A stretch of DNA of 64,000 nucleotides, from the NCBI RefSeq assembly GCF_050948175.1, contig NW_027490268.1:620001-684000 (forward strand). The letters run 5' to 3'. Every line of letters starts with the position of its first letter. Positions within the stretch are counted from its first letter, which is position 1. The notes below the pieces were generated by a model. The model ran no database searches. It was not told the DNA's origin and saw only the letters and a program-made list of their open reading frames with translations. The stretch comes from Xylocopa sonorina. Taxonomy: Eukaryota > Arthropoda > Insecta > Hymenoptera > Apidae. A program made the translations under genes and the position numbers. Shown piece by piece: positions 36,402 through 49,927 of this stretch.

Positions 36402-39278
36402 CATATACACCTCGTACACACATCAAAAGGATGTAAATGCCGCACTCCCATGCTAGGAAATAGCGTCTGCAGATGTCTACGCGTCGAGGCAATATAGTTC
36501 TAAAGCTTCTCAAAACGCGATATCGCATCTCATTTCTATGTTTCCTGATAAGATATAATATTCATTGCGAAGTGTCATGTACACCTCGTATTCACTTCAA
36601 AAGAAAGTAAATGCGACACTTCCATGCTAGGAAATAGCGTCTGCAGATGTCTACGCGTCGAGGCAATAGAGTTCTAATGCTTCTTAAAACGCGAGATCGC
36701 ATCTCACTCCTATGTTTCATGATAAGATATAATATTCATTGCGAAGTGTCATGTATACCTCGTATTCCCTCCAAACGAATGTAAATGCGACACTTCCTTG
36801 CTAGGAAATGGCGTATTCAGATGTCTACGTATCGTAGCAATAGAGTTCTAATGCTACTTAAATCGCGTTATCGCATCTCATTTATATGTCTCGTGATAAG
36901 ATATAATATTCATTGCGAAGTGTCATGTATACCTCGTATTCACATCAAAAGAATGTAAATGCGACTATTCCTTGCTAGGGCATAACGTTTGCAGATGCCT
37001 ACGTATCGTAGCAATAGAGTTCTAATGCTTCTTAGATCGCGATATGGCATCTCATTACTATGTTTCGTGATAAGTTATAATATTCATTCCGAAGTGTCAT
37101 GTAAACCTCGAATTCACTTCAAAAGAATGTAAATGCGACACTTCCTTGCTAGGATATAGCGTTTGCAGATGTCTACGTATCGAAGCAAAAGCGTTCTAGT
37201 GCTTCTTCAAACGAGATATTGCGTCTCTTTTCTATGTTTCATGATAAGATATAATATTCGTTGCGAAGTGCTATGTACTCCTCGCCTACACTTCCAATGA
37301 ATGTAAATGCAACACTTCGTTGCTAGGAAATAGCGATTGCAGATGTTTACGTATCGAAGCAATAGAGTTCTAATGCTTCTTAAAACGCGAGATCGCATCT
37401 CACTCCTATGTTTCATGATAAGATATAATATTCATTGCGAAGTGTCATGTATACCTCGTATTCCCTCCAAACGAATGTAAATGCGACACTTCCTTGCTAG
37501 GAAATGGCGTATTCAGATGTCTACGTATCGTAGCAATAGAGTTCTAATGCTACTTAAATCGCGTTATCGCATCTCATTTATATGTCTCGTGATAAGATAT
37601 AATATTCATTGCGAAGTGTCATGTATACCTCGTATTCACATCAAAAGAATGTAAATGCGACTATTCCTTGCTAGGGCATAACGTTTGCAGATGCCTACGT
37701 ATCGTAGCAATAGAGTTCTAATGCTTCTTAGATCGCGATATGGCATCTCATTACTATGTTTCGTGATAAGTTATAATATTCATTCCGAAGTGTCATGTAA
37801 ACCTCGAATTCACTTCAAAAGAATGTAAATGCGACACTTCCTTGCTAGGATATAGCGTTTGCAGATGTCTACGTATCGAAGCAAAAGCGTTCTAGTGCTT
37901 CTTCAAACGAGATATTGCGTCTCTTTTCTATGTTTCATGATAAGATATAATATTCGTTGCGAAGTGCTATGTACTCCTCGCCTACACTTCCAATGAATGT
38001 AAATGCAACACTTCGTTGCTAGGAAATAGCGATTGCAGATGTTTACGTATCGAAGCAATAGAGTTCTAATGCTTCTCAAACCCCATATCGCACCTCATTT
38101 CTATGTTTCACGATAAGATGTAATATTCATTGTGCAGAGTTACGTATACCTCGTATTCACCACAAAGGAATGTAAATGCGACACTTCCATGCTGGGAAGT
38201 AGCGTTTCCAGATATCTAGGTATTGTAGCAGTAAAGTACAAATGCTTCTTATATTGCGATATCGCATCTCATTTCTATGTTTCATGATAAGATATAATAT
38301 TCATTGAGGAGTGGCATGTATACCTCGTCTACACTTGCAGTGAATGTAAATGCGACACTTCCGTGCTAGGAAATAGCTCTTCCAGTTGTCTGGGTACAGA
38401 AAGAATAGTGTTCTAATACTACTTAAAACGCGATATCGCATCTCACTTCTCTGTTTCATGATAACCCATAACATTCATTGCGAAGTGCTATGTATTCCTC
38501 GTCTTGCACTTCAGATGAAAGTAAATGCCACACTTCCTTTCTAGGAAATAGCGTTGACAGATATCTACGTATCGAAGAAATAGGGTTCAAATGCTTCTTA
38601 AAACGGATTGAATGTAAATGTTACATTTCATTTCTAGGAAACTACGTTTCCAGATGTCAAAATAACGTAGCAATAGAGTTCTAATGCCTCTTATAACGAG
38701 ATATCACAACTCACTTCTATGTTTCATGGTAAGATATAATATTCATTGCGAAGTGTCATGTATACCTCGCATACACTTCAAATGAATGTAAATGCGACAC
38801 TTCCTCTCTAGGAAATAGCGTTCTCAGATGTCTACGTATCGAAGCAATAGAGTTCTAATGCTTCTCAAAACGCGAGATCGCATCTCATTTCTATGATTCA
38901 TGATAAGACATAATATTCATTGCAAAGTGTCATGTATACCTCGTATTCACTCCAATCGAATGTAAATGCGACACTTCCATGCTAGGAAATAACGTCTGCA
39001 GATGTCTGCGCGTCGAGGCAATAGAGTTCTAATGCTTCTTAAAACGCGATATCGCATGTCAATTCTATGTTTCATGATAAGATATAATATTCATTGCGAA
39101 GTGTCATGTATACCTCGTATTCCATTCAAACGAATGTAAATGCGACACTTCCTTCCTAGGAAATGGCGTGTTCAGATGCCTACGTATCGTAGCAATAGAG
39201 ATCTAATGCTACTTAAATCGCGATATCGCATCTCATTTGTATGTTTCGTGATAAGATATAATATTCATTGCGAAGTGT
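36402..39278 (-). repeat. Higher-order repeat unit 2, expanded to 2877 bp
   Basis: Same variant order as unit 1, but longer by 696 bp (4 x 174) because a four-monomer block is tandemly duplicated within it (36691-37386 repeated from 37387). The 81-bp-deleted monomer recurs near 38605. Confidence 0.9.
36691..38082 (-). repeat. Exact 696-bp four-monomer tandem duplication
   Basis: GCGAGATCGCATCTCACTCC occurs at 36691 and 37387, and the intervening variant order is the same in both. This accounts fully for the extra length of higher-order unit 2. Confidence 0.85.
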
Positions 39279-41459
39279 CATATACACCTCGTACACACAT
39301 CAAAAGGATGTAAATGCCGCACTCCCATGCTAGGAAATAGCGTCTGCAGATGTCTACGCGTCGAGGCAATATAGTTCTAAAGCTTCTCAAAACGCGATAT
39401 CGCATCTCATTTCTATGTTTCCTGATAAGATATAATATTCATTGCGAAGTGTCATGTACACCTCGTATTCACTTCAAAAGAAAGTAAATGCGACACTTCC
39501 ATGCTAGGAAATAGCGTCTGCAGATGTCTACGCGTCGAGGCAATAGAGTTCTAATGCTTCTTAAAACGCGAGATCGCATCTCACTCCTATGTTTCATGAT
39601 AAGATATAATATTCATTGCGAAGTGTCATGTATACCTCGTATTCCCTCCAAACGAATGTAAATGCGACACTTCCTTGCTAGGAAATGGCGTATTCAGATG
39701 TCTACGTATCGTAGCAATAGAGTTCTAATGCTACTTAAATCGCGTTATCGCATCTCATTTATATGTCTCGTGATAAGATATAATATTCATTGCGAAGTGT
39801 CATGTATACCTCGTATTCACATCAAAAGAATGTAAATGCGACTATTCCTTGCTAGGGCATAACGTTTGCAGATGCCTACGTATCGTAGCAATAGAGTTCT
39901 AATGCTTCTTAGATCGCGATATGGCATCTCATTACTATGTTTCGTGATAAGTTATAATATTCATTCCGAAGTGTCATGTAAACCTCGAATTCACTTCAAA
40001 AGAATGTAAATGCGACACTTCCTTGCTAGGATATAGCGTTTGCAGATGTCTACGTATCGAAGCAAAAGCGTTCTAGTGCTTCTTCAAACGAGATATTGCG
40101 TCTCTTTTCTATGTTTCATGATAAGATATAATATTCGTTGCGAAGTGCTATGTACTCCTCGCCTACACTTCCAATGAATGTAAATGCAACACTTCGTTGC
40201 TAGGAAATAGCGATTGCAGATGTTTACGTATCGAAGCAATAGAGTTCTAATGCTTCTCAAACCCCATATCGCACCTCATTTCTATGTTTCACGATAAGAT
40301 GTAATATTCATTGTGCAGAGTTACGTATACCTCGTATTCACCACAAAGGAATGTAAATGCGACACTTCCATGCTGGGAGGTAGCGTTTCCAGATATCTAG
40401 GTATTGTAGCAGTAAAGTACAAATGCTTCTTATATTGCGATATCGCATCTCATTTCTATGTTTCATGATAAGATATAATATTCATTGAGGAGTGGCATGT
40501 ATACCTCGTCTACACTTGCAGTGAATGTAAATGCGACACTTCCGTGCTAGGAAATAGCTCTTCCAGTTGTCTGGGTACAGAAAGAATAGTGTTCTAATAC
40601 TACTTAAAACGCGATATCGCATCTCACTTCTCTGTTTCATGATAACCCATAACATTCATTGCGAAGTGCTATGTATTCCTCGTCTTGCACTTCAGATGAA
40701 AGTAAATGCCACACTTCCTTTCTAGGAAATAGCGTTGACAGATATCTACGTATCGAAGAAATAGGGTTCAAATGCTTCTTAAAACGGATTGAATGTAAAT
40801 GTTACATTTCATTTCTAGGAAACTACGTTTCCAGATGTCAAAATAACGTAGCAATAGAGTTCTAATGCCTCTTATAACGAGATATCACAACTCACTTCTA
40901 TGTTTCATGGTAAGATATAATATTCATTGCGAAGTGTCATGTATACCTCGCATACACTTCAAATGAATGTAAATGCGACACTTCCTCTCTAGGAAATAGC
41001 GTTCTCAGATGTCTACGTATCGAAGCAATAGAGTTCTAATGCTTCTCAAAACGCGAGATCGCATCTCATTTCTATGATTCATGATAAGACATAATATTCA
41101 TTGCAAAGTGTCATGTATACCTCGTATTCACTCCAATCGAATGTAAATGCGACACTTCCATGCTAGGAAATAACGTCTGCAGATGTCTGCGCGTCGAGGC
41201 AATAGAGTTCTAATGCTTCTTAAAACGCGATATCGCATGTCAATTCTATGTTTCATGATAAGATATAATATTCATTGCGAAGTGTCATGTATACCTCGTA
41301 TTCCATTCAAACGAATGTAAATGCGACACTTCCTTCCTAGGAAATGGCGTGTTCAGATGCCTACGTATCGTAGCAATAGAGATCTAATGCTACTTAAATC
41401 GCGATATCGCATCTCATTTGTATGTTTCGTGATAAGATATAATATTCATTGCGAAGTGT
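39279..41459 (-). repeat. 2181-bp higher-order repeat, unit 3
   Basis: Length identical to unit 1 (start words at 39279 and 41460). Almost identical in sequence, with only single differences seen (for example GGGAGGTAGCG near 40376 versus GGGAAGTAGCG in unit 2). The 81-bp-deleted monomer lies near 40786. Confidence 0.9.
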
Positions 41460-42840
41460 CATATACACCTCGTACACACATCAAAAGGATGTAAATGCCG
41501 CACTCCCATGCTAGGAAATAGCGTCTGCAGATGTCTACGCGTCGAGGCAATATAGTTCTAATGCTTCTCAAAACGCGATATCGCATCTCATTTCTATGTT
41601 TCCTGATAAGATATAATATTCATTGCGAAGTGTCATGTACACCTCGTATTCACTTCAAAAGAAAGTAAATGCGACACTTCCATGCTAGGAAATAGCGTCT
41701 GCAGATGTCTACGCGTCGAGGCAATAGAGTTCTAATGCTTCTTAAAACGCGAGATCGCATCTCACTCCTATGTTTCATGATAAGATATAATATTCATTGC
41801 GAAGTGTCATGTATACCTCGTATTCCCTCCAAACGAATGTAAATGCGACACTTCCTTGCTAGGAAATGGCGTATTCAGATGTCTACGTATCGTAGCAATA
41901 GAGTTCTAATGCTACTTAAATCGCGTTATCGCATCTCATTTATATGTCTCGTGATAAGATATAATATTCATTGCGAAGTGTCATGTATACCTCGTATTCA
42001 CATCAAAAGAATGTAAATGCGACTATTCCTTGCTAGGGCATAACGTTTGCAGATGCCTACGTATCGTAGCAATAGAGTTCTAATGCTTCTTAGATCGCGA
42101 TATGGCATCTCATTACTATGTTTCGTGATAAGTTATAATATTCATTCCGAAGTGTCATGTAAACCTCGAATTCACTTCAAAAGAATGTAAATGCGACACT
42201 TCCTTGCTAGGATATAGCGTTTGCAGATGTCTACGTATCGAAGCAAAAGCGTTCTAGTGCTTCTTCAAACGAGATATTGCGTCTCTTTTCTATGTTTCAT
42301 GATAAGATATAATATTCGTTGCGAAGTGCTATGTACTCCTCGCCTACACTTCCAATGAATGTAAATGCAACACTTCGTTGCTAGGAAATAGCGATTGCAG
42401 ATGTTTACGTATCGAAGCAATAGAGTTCTAATGCTTCTCAAAACGCGAGATCGCATCTCATTTCTATGATTCATGATAAGACATAATATTCATTGCAAAG
42501 TGTCATGTATACCTCGTATTCACTCCAATCGAATGTAAATGCGACACTTCCATGCTAGGAAATAACGTCTGCAGATGTCTGCGCGTCGAGGCAATAGAGT
42601 TCTAATGCTTCTTAAAACGCGATATCGCATGTCAATTCTATGTTTCATGATAAGATATAATATTCATTGCGAAGTGTCATGTATACCTCGTATTCCATTC
42701 AAACGAATGTAAATGCGACACTTCCTTCCTAGGAAATGGCGTGTTCAGATGCCTACGTATCGTAGCAATAGAGATCTAATGCTACTTAAATCGCGATATC
42801 GCATCTCATTTGTATGTTTCGTGATAAGATATAATATTCA
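41460..42840 (-). repeat. Higher-order repeat, partial unit 4 with an 8-monomer jump
   Basis: Follows the unit order to about 42440, then switches to sequence matching 41050-41450 at an offset of 1392 (8 x 174). The part of the unit containing the 93-bp monomer is therefore skipped. This looks like an unequal exchange that closed the array of units. Confidence 0.8.
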
Positions 42841-45750
42841 TTGCGAACTGTCATGTATACCTCGTATTCACTTCAAAAGAATGTAAATGCGGCTATTGGT
42901 TGCTAGGAAATAGCGATTGCAGATGTCTTCGTATCGTAGCAATAGAGTTCTAATGCTTCTCAAAACGCGATGTCGCATCTCATTTCTATTGATTCATGAT
43001 AAGACATAATATTCATTGCGAAGTGTCATGTATACCTCGTATTCACTCCAATCGAATGTAAATGCGACACTTCCATGCTAGGAAATAGCGTCTGCAGCTG
43101 TCTACGCGTCGAGGCAATAGAGTTGTAATGCTTCTTAAAACGCGATATCGCATCACATTTCTATGCTTCATGATAAGATATAATATTCATTGCGAAGTGT
43201 CATGTATACCTCGTATTCCCTCCAAACGAATGTAAATGCGACACTTCCTTGCTAGGAAATGGCGTATTCAGATGTCTACGTATCGTAGCAATAGAGTTCT
43301 AATGCTACTTAAATCGCGATATCGCATCTCCTTTATATGTTTCGTGATAAGATATAATATTCATCGCGAAGTGTCAGGTATACCTCGTATTCACTTCAAA
43401 TTAATGTAAATGCGACACTTCCATGCTAGGAAATAGCGTTTGCAGATGTCTATGTATATTAGCAATAGAGTTCTAATGCTTCTTAAAACGCGATATCGAA
43501 TCTCAATTCTATGTTTGATTATAAGATATAATATTCATTGCGAAGTGTCATGTATACCCCGTATTCACATCAAAAGAATGTAAGTGCGACACTTCCATGC
43601 CAGGAAATAGCGTATTCAGATGTCCGCTTATCGTAGCAATAGTGTTCTACTGCTACTTAAATCGCGATATGGCAACGCATTTCTACGTTTCGTGATAAGA
43701 TATAATATTCATTGCGAAGTGTCATGTACACCTCGTACTCACATCAAAAGGATGTAAATGCCGCACTCCCATGCTAGGAAATAGCGTCTGCAGATGTCTA
43801 CGCGTCGAGGCAATAGAGTTCTAATGCTTCTTAAAACGCGAGATCGCATCTCACTCCTATGTTTCATGCTGAGATATAATATTCATTGCGAAGTGTCATG
43901 TATACCTCGTATTCCCTCCAAACGAATGTAAATGCGACACTTCCTTGCTAGGAAATGGCGTATTCAGATGTCTACGTATCGTAGCAATAGAGTTCTAATG
44001 CTACTTAAATCGCGTTATCGCATCTCATTTATATGTCTCGTGATAAGATATAATATTCATTGCGAAGTGTCATGTATACCTCGTATTCACATCAAAAGAA
44101 TGTAAATGCGACTATTCCTTGCTAGGGCATAACGTTTGCAGATGCCTACGTATCGTAGCAATAGAGTTCTAATGCTTCTTAGATCGCGATATGGCATCTC
44201 ATTACTATGTTTCGTGATAAGTTATAATATTCATTCCGAAGTGTCATGTAAACCTCGAATTCACTTCAAAAGAATGTAAATGCGGCTATTGGTTGCTAGG
44301 AAATAGCATTTGCAGATGTCTACGTATCGTAGCAATAGTGTTCTAATGCTTCTCAAAACGCGATATCGCATCTCATTTCTATGCTTCATGATAAGATATA
44401 ATATTCATTGCGAAATGTCATGTATTCCTCGTATTCACTCCAAACGAATGTAAATGCGACACTTCCTTGCTAGGCAATAGCGTATTCAAATGTCTACGTT
44501 TCGTAGCAATAGAGTTCTAATGCTACTTAAATCGCGATATCGCAACTCATTTCTACGTTTCGTGATAAGATATAATATTCATTGCGAAGTGTCATGTATA
44601 CCCCGTATTCACATCAAAGGAATGTAAGTGCGACACTTCCATGCTAGGAAATAGCGTATTCAGATGTCCACGTATCGTAGCAATAGAGTTCTAATGCTAC
44701 TTAAATCGCGATATCGCAACGCAATTCTACGTTTCGTGATAATTTATAATATTCATTCCGAAGTGTCATGTAAACCTCGAATTCACTTCAAAAGAATGTA
44801 AATGCGACTATTGGTTGCTAGGAAATAGCGATTGCAGATGTCTACGTATCGTAGCAATAGAGTTCTAATGCTCCTCAAAACGCGTTATAGCATCTCATTT
44901 CTATGTTTCCTGATAAGATATAATATCCATTGCGATGTGTCATGTACACCTCGTATTCACTTCAAAAGAATGTAAATGCTACTCTTCCATGCTAGGAAAT
45001 AGCCTCTGCAGATGTCTACGCGTCGAGGCAATAGAGTTCTAATGCTACTTAAATCGCGTTATCGCATCTCATTTATATGTCTCGTGATAAGATATAATAT
45101 TCATTGCGAAGTGTCATGTATACCTCGTGTTCACTTCAAAAGAATGTAAATGCGACTATTTCTTTCTAGGAAATAGTATTTGCAGATGTCTAGGTATCGT
45201 AGCAATAGAGTTCTAATGCTACTTAAATCGCGATATTGCATCTCATTTCTATGCTTCATGATAAGATATAATATTCATTGCGATGTGCCACGTATACCTC
45301 GTATTCACTTCAAAAGAATGTAAATGCGACTATTCCTTCCTAGGAAATAGCATTTGCAGATGTCTACGTATCGTAGCAATAGAGTTCTAATGCTTCTCAA
45401 AACGCGATATCGCATCTCATTTCTATGTTTCCTGATAAGATATAATATTCATTGCGAAGTGTCATGTAAACCTCGAATTCACTTCAAAAGAATGTAAATG
45501 CGACTATTGGTTGCTAGGAAATAGCGATTGCAGATGTCTACGTATCGTAGCAATAGAGTTCTAATGCTTCTCAAAACGCGATATCGCATCTCATTTCTAT
45601 GATTCCTGATAAGATATAATATTCATTGCGATGTGTCATGTACACCTCGTATTCACTTCAAAAGAATGTAAATGCGACACTTCCATGCTAGGATATAGCG
45701 TTTGCAGATGTCTACGTATCGTAGCAATAGAGTTCTAATGCTCCTTAAAA

Positions 45751-47142
45751 CGAGATGCCGCATTTCATTTGTATGTTTCCTGATAAGATATAATATTCAT
45801 TGTGGAGTGTTATGTATACCTCGTATTCACTTCAAAAGAATGTAAATGCGTCACTTCCATGCTAGGATATAGCGTTTGCAGATGTCTACGTATCGTAGCA
45901 GTTGAGTTCTAATGCTTCTTAGAACGCGATATCGCATCTCACTTCTATGTTTCATGATAAGATATAATATTCATTGCGAAGTGTTACGTATTCCTCGTCT
46001 ACACTTCAAATGAATGTAAATGCGACACTTCCCTGCTAGGAAACAGCGTATGCAGATGTCTACTTCTCGTAGCATTAGAGTTCTATTGCTTCGCAAAACG
46101 CGATATCGCATCTCATTTCTATGTTTCATGATAAGATATAACATTCATTGTGGAGACGTAGGTATACCTCAAATTCACTTCAAAAGAATGCAAATGCGAC
46201 ACTTCCTTGCTAGGAAATAGCTTTTGCAGATGCCTATGTAGCGTAGCAATAGAGATCTGTTGCTTCTTAAAACATGATATCGTATCTCATTTCTATGTTT
46301 CATGATAAGATATAAAATTCATTGCGAAGTGTCATGTATACCTCGCATACACTTAAAATGAATGTAAATGCGACACTTCCATGCTAGGAAATAGCGTCTG
46401 CAGATGTCTACGTATCGTAGCAATAGGGTTCTAATGCTCCTTAAAACGAGATGCCGCATTTCATTTGTATGTTTCCTGATAAGATATAATATTCATTGTG
46501 GAGTGTTATGTATACCTCGTATTCACTTCAAAAGAATGTAAATGCGTCACTTCCATGCTAGGATATAGCGTTTGCAGATGTCTACGTATCGTAGCAGTTG
46601 AGTTCTAATGCTTCTTAGAACGCGATATCGCATCTCACTTCTATGTTTCATGATAAGATATAATATTCATTGCGAAGTGTTACGTATTCCTCGTCTACAC
46701 TTCAAATGAATGTAAATGCGACACTTCCCTGCTAGGAAACAGCGTATGCAGATGTCTACTTCTCGTAGCATTAGAGTTCTATTGCTTCGCAAAACGCGAT
46801 ATCGCATCTCATTTCTATGTTTCATGATAAGATATAACATTCATTGTGGAGACGTAGGTATACCTCAAATTCACTTCAAAAGAATGCAAATGCGACACTT
46901 CCTTGCTAGGAAATAGCTTTTGCAGATGCCTATGTAGCGTAGCAATAGAGATCTGTTGCTTCTTAAAACATGATATCGTATCTCATTTCTATGTTTCATG
47001 ATAAGATATAAAATTCATTGCGAAGTGTCATGTATACCTCGCATACACTTAAAATGAATGTAAATGCGACACTTCCATGCTAGGAAATAGCGTCTGCAGA
47101 TGTCTACGTATCGTAGCAATAGGGTTCTAATGCATCTTAAAC
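45751..47142 (-). repeat. Second 696-bp four-monomer tandem duplication
   Basis: CGAGATGCCGCATTTCATTT occurs at 45751 and 46447. The four monomers between them, including the odd GGAGACGTAGGTATACCTCA variant, are repeated without visible change. The true ends are within one monomer of those given. Confidence 0.85.
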
Positions 47143-48094
47143 CGCGATATCGCATCTCTTTCTATGTTTGATGATAAGGCATAATATTCATTGCGAAGTG
47201 TTATGTATACCTCGTTTACACATCAGAAGATTGTAAATGCCGCATCTCCATGCTAGGGGATAGCGATTCCAGATCTCTACGTATCGAAGCAATAGAATTC
47301 TGATGCGTCTTAAAATGCGATATCGCATCCCATTTCTATGTTTCATGATATGATATACTATTCATTGCGAAGTGTTATGTATACCTCGTCCACACTTCAA
47401 AGGAATGTGAGTTCCACACTTCCTTGCTAGGAAATGCGTTTCCATAAGTCTACGTATCGAAGCAATAGATTTGTAATGCTTCTTAAAACGCGATATCGCG
47501 TCTCATTTCTATGTTTCGTGATAAGATATAATATTCATTGCGAAGTGTTATGTATACCTCGTCTACACTTCAAAAGAATGTAAATGCAACACTTCCATGC
47601 TAGGAAATAGCGTTTCCTGATGTCTACGTATCGAAGGAATAGTGTTGTAATGCTTCTTAAAACGCGATAACGCATTTCAGTTTTATGTTTCACGATAAGA
47701 TATAATATTCACTGCGAAGTGTTATGTACACCACGTCTACACTTCAAAAGAATGTAAATGCCACACCTCCTTTTTAGGAAATGCGTTTCCAGATATCTAC
47801 GTATAGAAGCAATAGTGTTCCAATGTTTCTTAAAACGCGATATAGAATCTCGTTTCTATGTTCCATGATATGATATAGTATTCATTACGAAGTGCTATGT
47901 ATAGTTCGTCAACACTTCAAAAGCATGTAAATGCCACACTTCCTTGCTAGGAAATGCGTTTCCAGATATCTACGTATCGAAGCATTAGAGTTCTAGTGCT
48001 TCTAAAACGCAATATCGCATCTCATTTCTGGGTTTCAATATAAGTTATAATATTCATTGCGAAGTATTATGTATACCTCGACTACACTTCCAAA

Positions 48095-48467
48095 GATACT
48101 ACCCGATAATTTGCGGCGTGTTGCGTAGTTTCCCGTAGCCCTTGTTAGTTAAACCCACGTCGAGACCATAAATAAACATGCCGTGACTTCAGTATCTCGC
48201 GACCTGAGTGTGTGTACTTGGCTAGGCGTAGGCGAGAGGAGGAGCATTTCGATGTTTCAAGGGTTGTTCCGCCCCAGGGTTCCCGGGGTCGTGTAGTCTA
48301 TCCTTTTGCTACTTTCTGAGCAGCTGGCGCCCAAGAAAAGTTGTACGTGAGCGGATACCTTGGAACGATAGATCGCTTTAGATTAAAGTACGTTTTACAC
48401 TTTAAAGCATTTAGATAATTAACCCCTTCGAGCTTCCCTGACTTACTATATATAGGTTTCCGTCACA
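48095..48467 (+). mobile_element. Diverged 3' LTR fragment at the satellite boundary
   Basis: Directly after the last minus-oriented monomer comes sequence related to 2235-2586 of the solo LTR. Shared words include CTTCAGTATC, GCGACCT, TTTGCTACTT and TGGCGCCCAA, and it ends in CGTCACA at 48461-48467. The similarity is clear but far weaker than between the other duplicates, so this is a different family member or an older copy. The 5' part is missing. An AATAAA at about 48170 could be a polyadenylation signal. The same orientation as the truncated 5' LTR at 52214 is notable, but the two are too different to be halves of one element. Confidence 0.65.
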
Positions 48468-48499
48468 ACTAATAGGAACCATCACTTTACATAGATATA

Positions 48500-48700
48500 T
48501 TTAGGACACACATAGTTTTAAACATAGAACTGAGAATTTGAGAACTTACTTTGAAACGTTAGTAGTGAGAAATTCCATCGGATTTCATAGAAATTCAGAA
48601 CTTACTTGCTATGAAACATAGGCAGATAAGGGCCATCGCGTTGCTTAGAACTTTAGAACTTGCTTACTTCAACAAAGATTTCTATTGGCTTCGTCCGTTC
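48500..48700 (+). repeat. Fossil satellite remnants
   Basis: Words such as GAAACATAGGCAGATAAGGG followed by CATCGCGTTGCTTAGAACTT are recognisable decayed + oriented monomer pieces, more degraded than anything in the arrays. They lie outside array C and on its far side from the LTR fragment, so the satellite once reached here, in the opposite orientation. Confidence 0.55.
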
Positions 48701-49486
48701 TTTTAGAAGAGTTTTTGATAAACCACATACTTTTCACGCTTCTGATATCTTTGATAGTTCGCGAGATGTAATCGTTTAAGTTTTAAAATGATTACTTAGT
48801 GTGGATTATTATTTAGTATCTCGCTCATAAACGAGTCTGCATAGGATTTAATCCATAAGTTTTTAAGCCTGGAATTTATGCAGTTATTTGTTATTCACTT
48901 ATTGCTCAAACGACAAAGATTCTGACCACTTCAAAATGGTTGACTTTCATCAATTTTCTTAAAAATTGAAATACTGCCCAACTGCTTGCATTAAAGACTG
49001 TAGTTAAAGCTTTCGAAACATTTTACCTCTTATAGATGAATTCTGGAATTGAAATTGAATGTTTGACTTTTCTAGCTCCTGTTTAGACATCTTTCTATTG
49101 GAATGTTCAAGTATTTTTCATATTCGTAATTATTAAAAATGTTTTACTTGATTCTTTTATTTAATATTTAGAATTTTCTGAGAAATATCTTTTGTCGTAA
49201 TGAACTATATAATTGCAATTATAATTCTTTATGAAGTAATAATAACAGAAAGGTATGTATCCATTCTTGTAGTTTTGTAAAGAGTATTTAATCTTACTAT
49301 CTAAAATGAAACATTGAGATCTGTTTACAATCTAATGGAATTTAATTACCTTTTGATTCAAATTCACAATGATAATCTTCCATAGTTCAACAATTTTGTG
49401 AGCTGTCCTCAGGAATCCGCAGCTCAGTACTTATAAAATGAACGACACAAAGAACAGCCTAACCAAACGTATTCGAGCCGATTTTT
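48701..49486. other. AT-rich single-copy spacer
   Basis: I see no gene, repeat or RNA here. It is AT-rich. A TATAAAA at 49432-49438 lies about 55 bases before the start of the duplicated gene fragment and could have been its promoter, but the motif is common in such DNA. Confidence 0.4.
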
Positions 49487-49767
49487 CAATACTAATCTTA
49501 TCATGTTTAACTTATGCTGCAAACTATTGAAATGCCCTTCGAAAAGTGTTTATTCACAGTGAAGTAAACGGTAAGTATTACGCCTTCCACCACTGTTTAC
49601 AATACGTATGTTTCATTTACTATCAAAACCGTGAGTATTATCGCCTTTCTTTACTTTTTGTAACCTTCAATGCCTTCATGTTACAGATCGTTAAACTTGC
49701 TTCAAAATGCTCTATCGTATTACGGAAGAATGGACATACCAATTCATTTTAAAAAATGAAGGTAACC
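49487..49767 (+). pseudogene. Right copy of the duplicated gene 5' fragment
   Basis: Counterpart of 1-283. The putative 116-bp intron has a consensus donor GTAAGT at 49571 and a TTACAG acceptor ending at 49686. Both copies keep its length exactly. The ATG near 49532 opens a frame that stops in the first exon. Translated through the intron, the region gives Cys/His-containing peptides that could be remains of a RING finger, but I would not rely on that. It lies upstream of the RING-protein-like relic at 49928 in the same direction and is plausibly the 5' part of the same gene. Confidence 0.4.
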
Positions 49768-49927
49768 TTCATATGTCCAACATAACTCCACTTACAAAAA
49801 AACTATTTTCATCAACGGATGGGCCCTTTGTACTATGCAATTTTATATTAGCAAAAACTTCTATGAAACTTATAGTTTCGTGGATATCTGAGGTGCTAAT
49901 TATTACTGCCCCACCCTGTATATTGTT

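Larger units (their letters stand above)
30951..48094 (-). repeat. Satellite array C, 174-bp monomer, minus orientation
   Basis: About 98 monomers of the same satellite as array A, reverse-complemented: CTTCTTAAAACGCGATATCG, CATCTCATTTCTATGTTTCA, ATGATAAGATATAATATTC, TTGCGAAGTGTCATGTATAC and so on. The orientation is constant from end to end. It includes the 2181-bp higher-order repeat (34221-42440), two exact 696-bp (four-monomer) tandem duplications and more diverged units in its last kilobase before 48094. Confidence 0.97.

Noticed and set aside
35601..40865. Three identical 68-codon frames (35601, 38478, 40659)
   Set aside because: They are the same higher-order satellite unit copied three times, spanning the 81-bp deletion junction, not a gene family.
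49546..49752. 68-codon frame read as a protein
   Set aside because: It runs through a 116-bp interval with consensus splice sites in both copies and has no ATG start; a 5' exon-intron-exon fragment explains it better.
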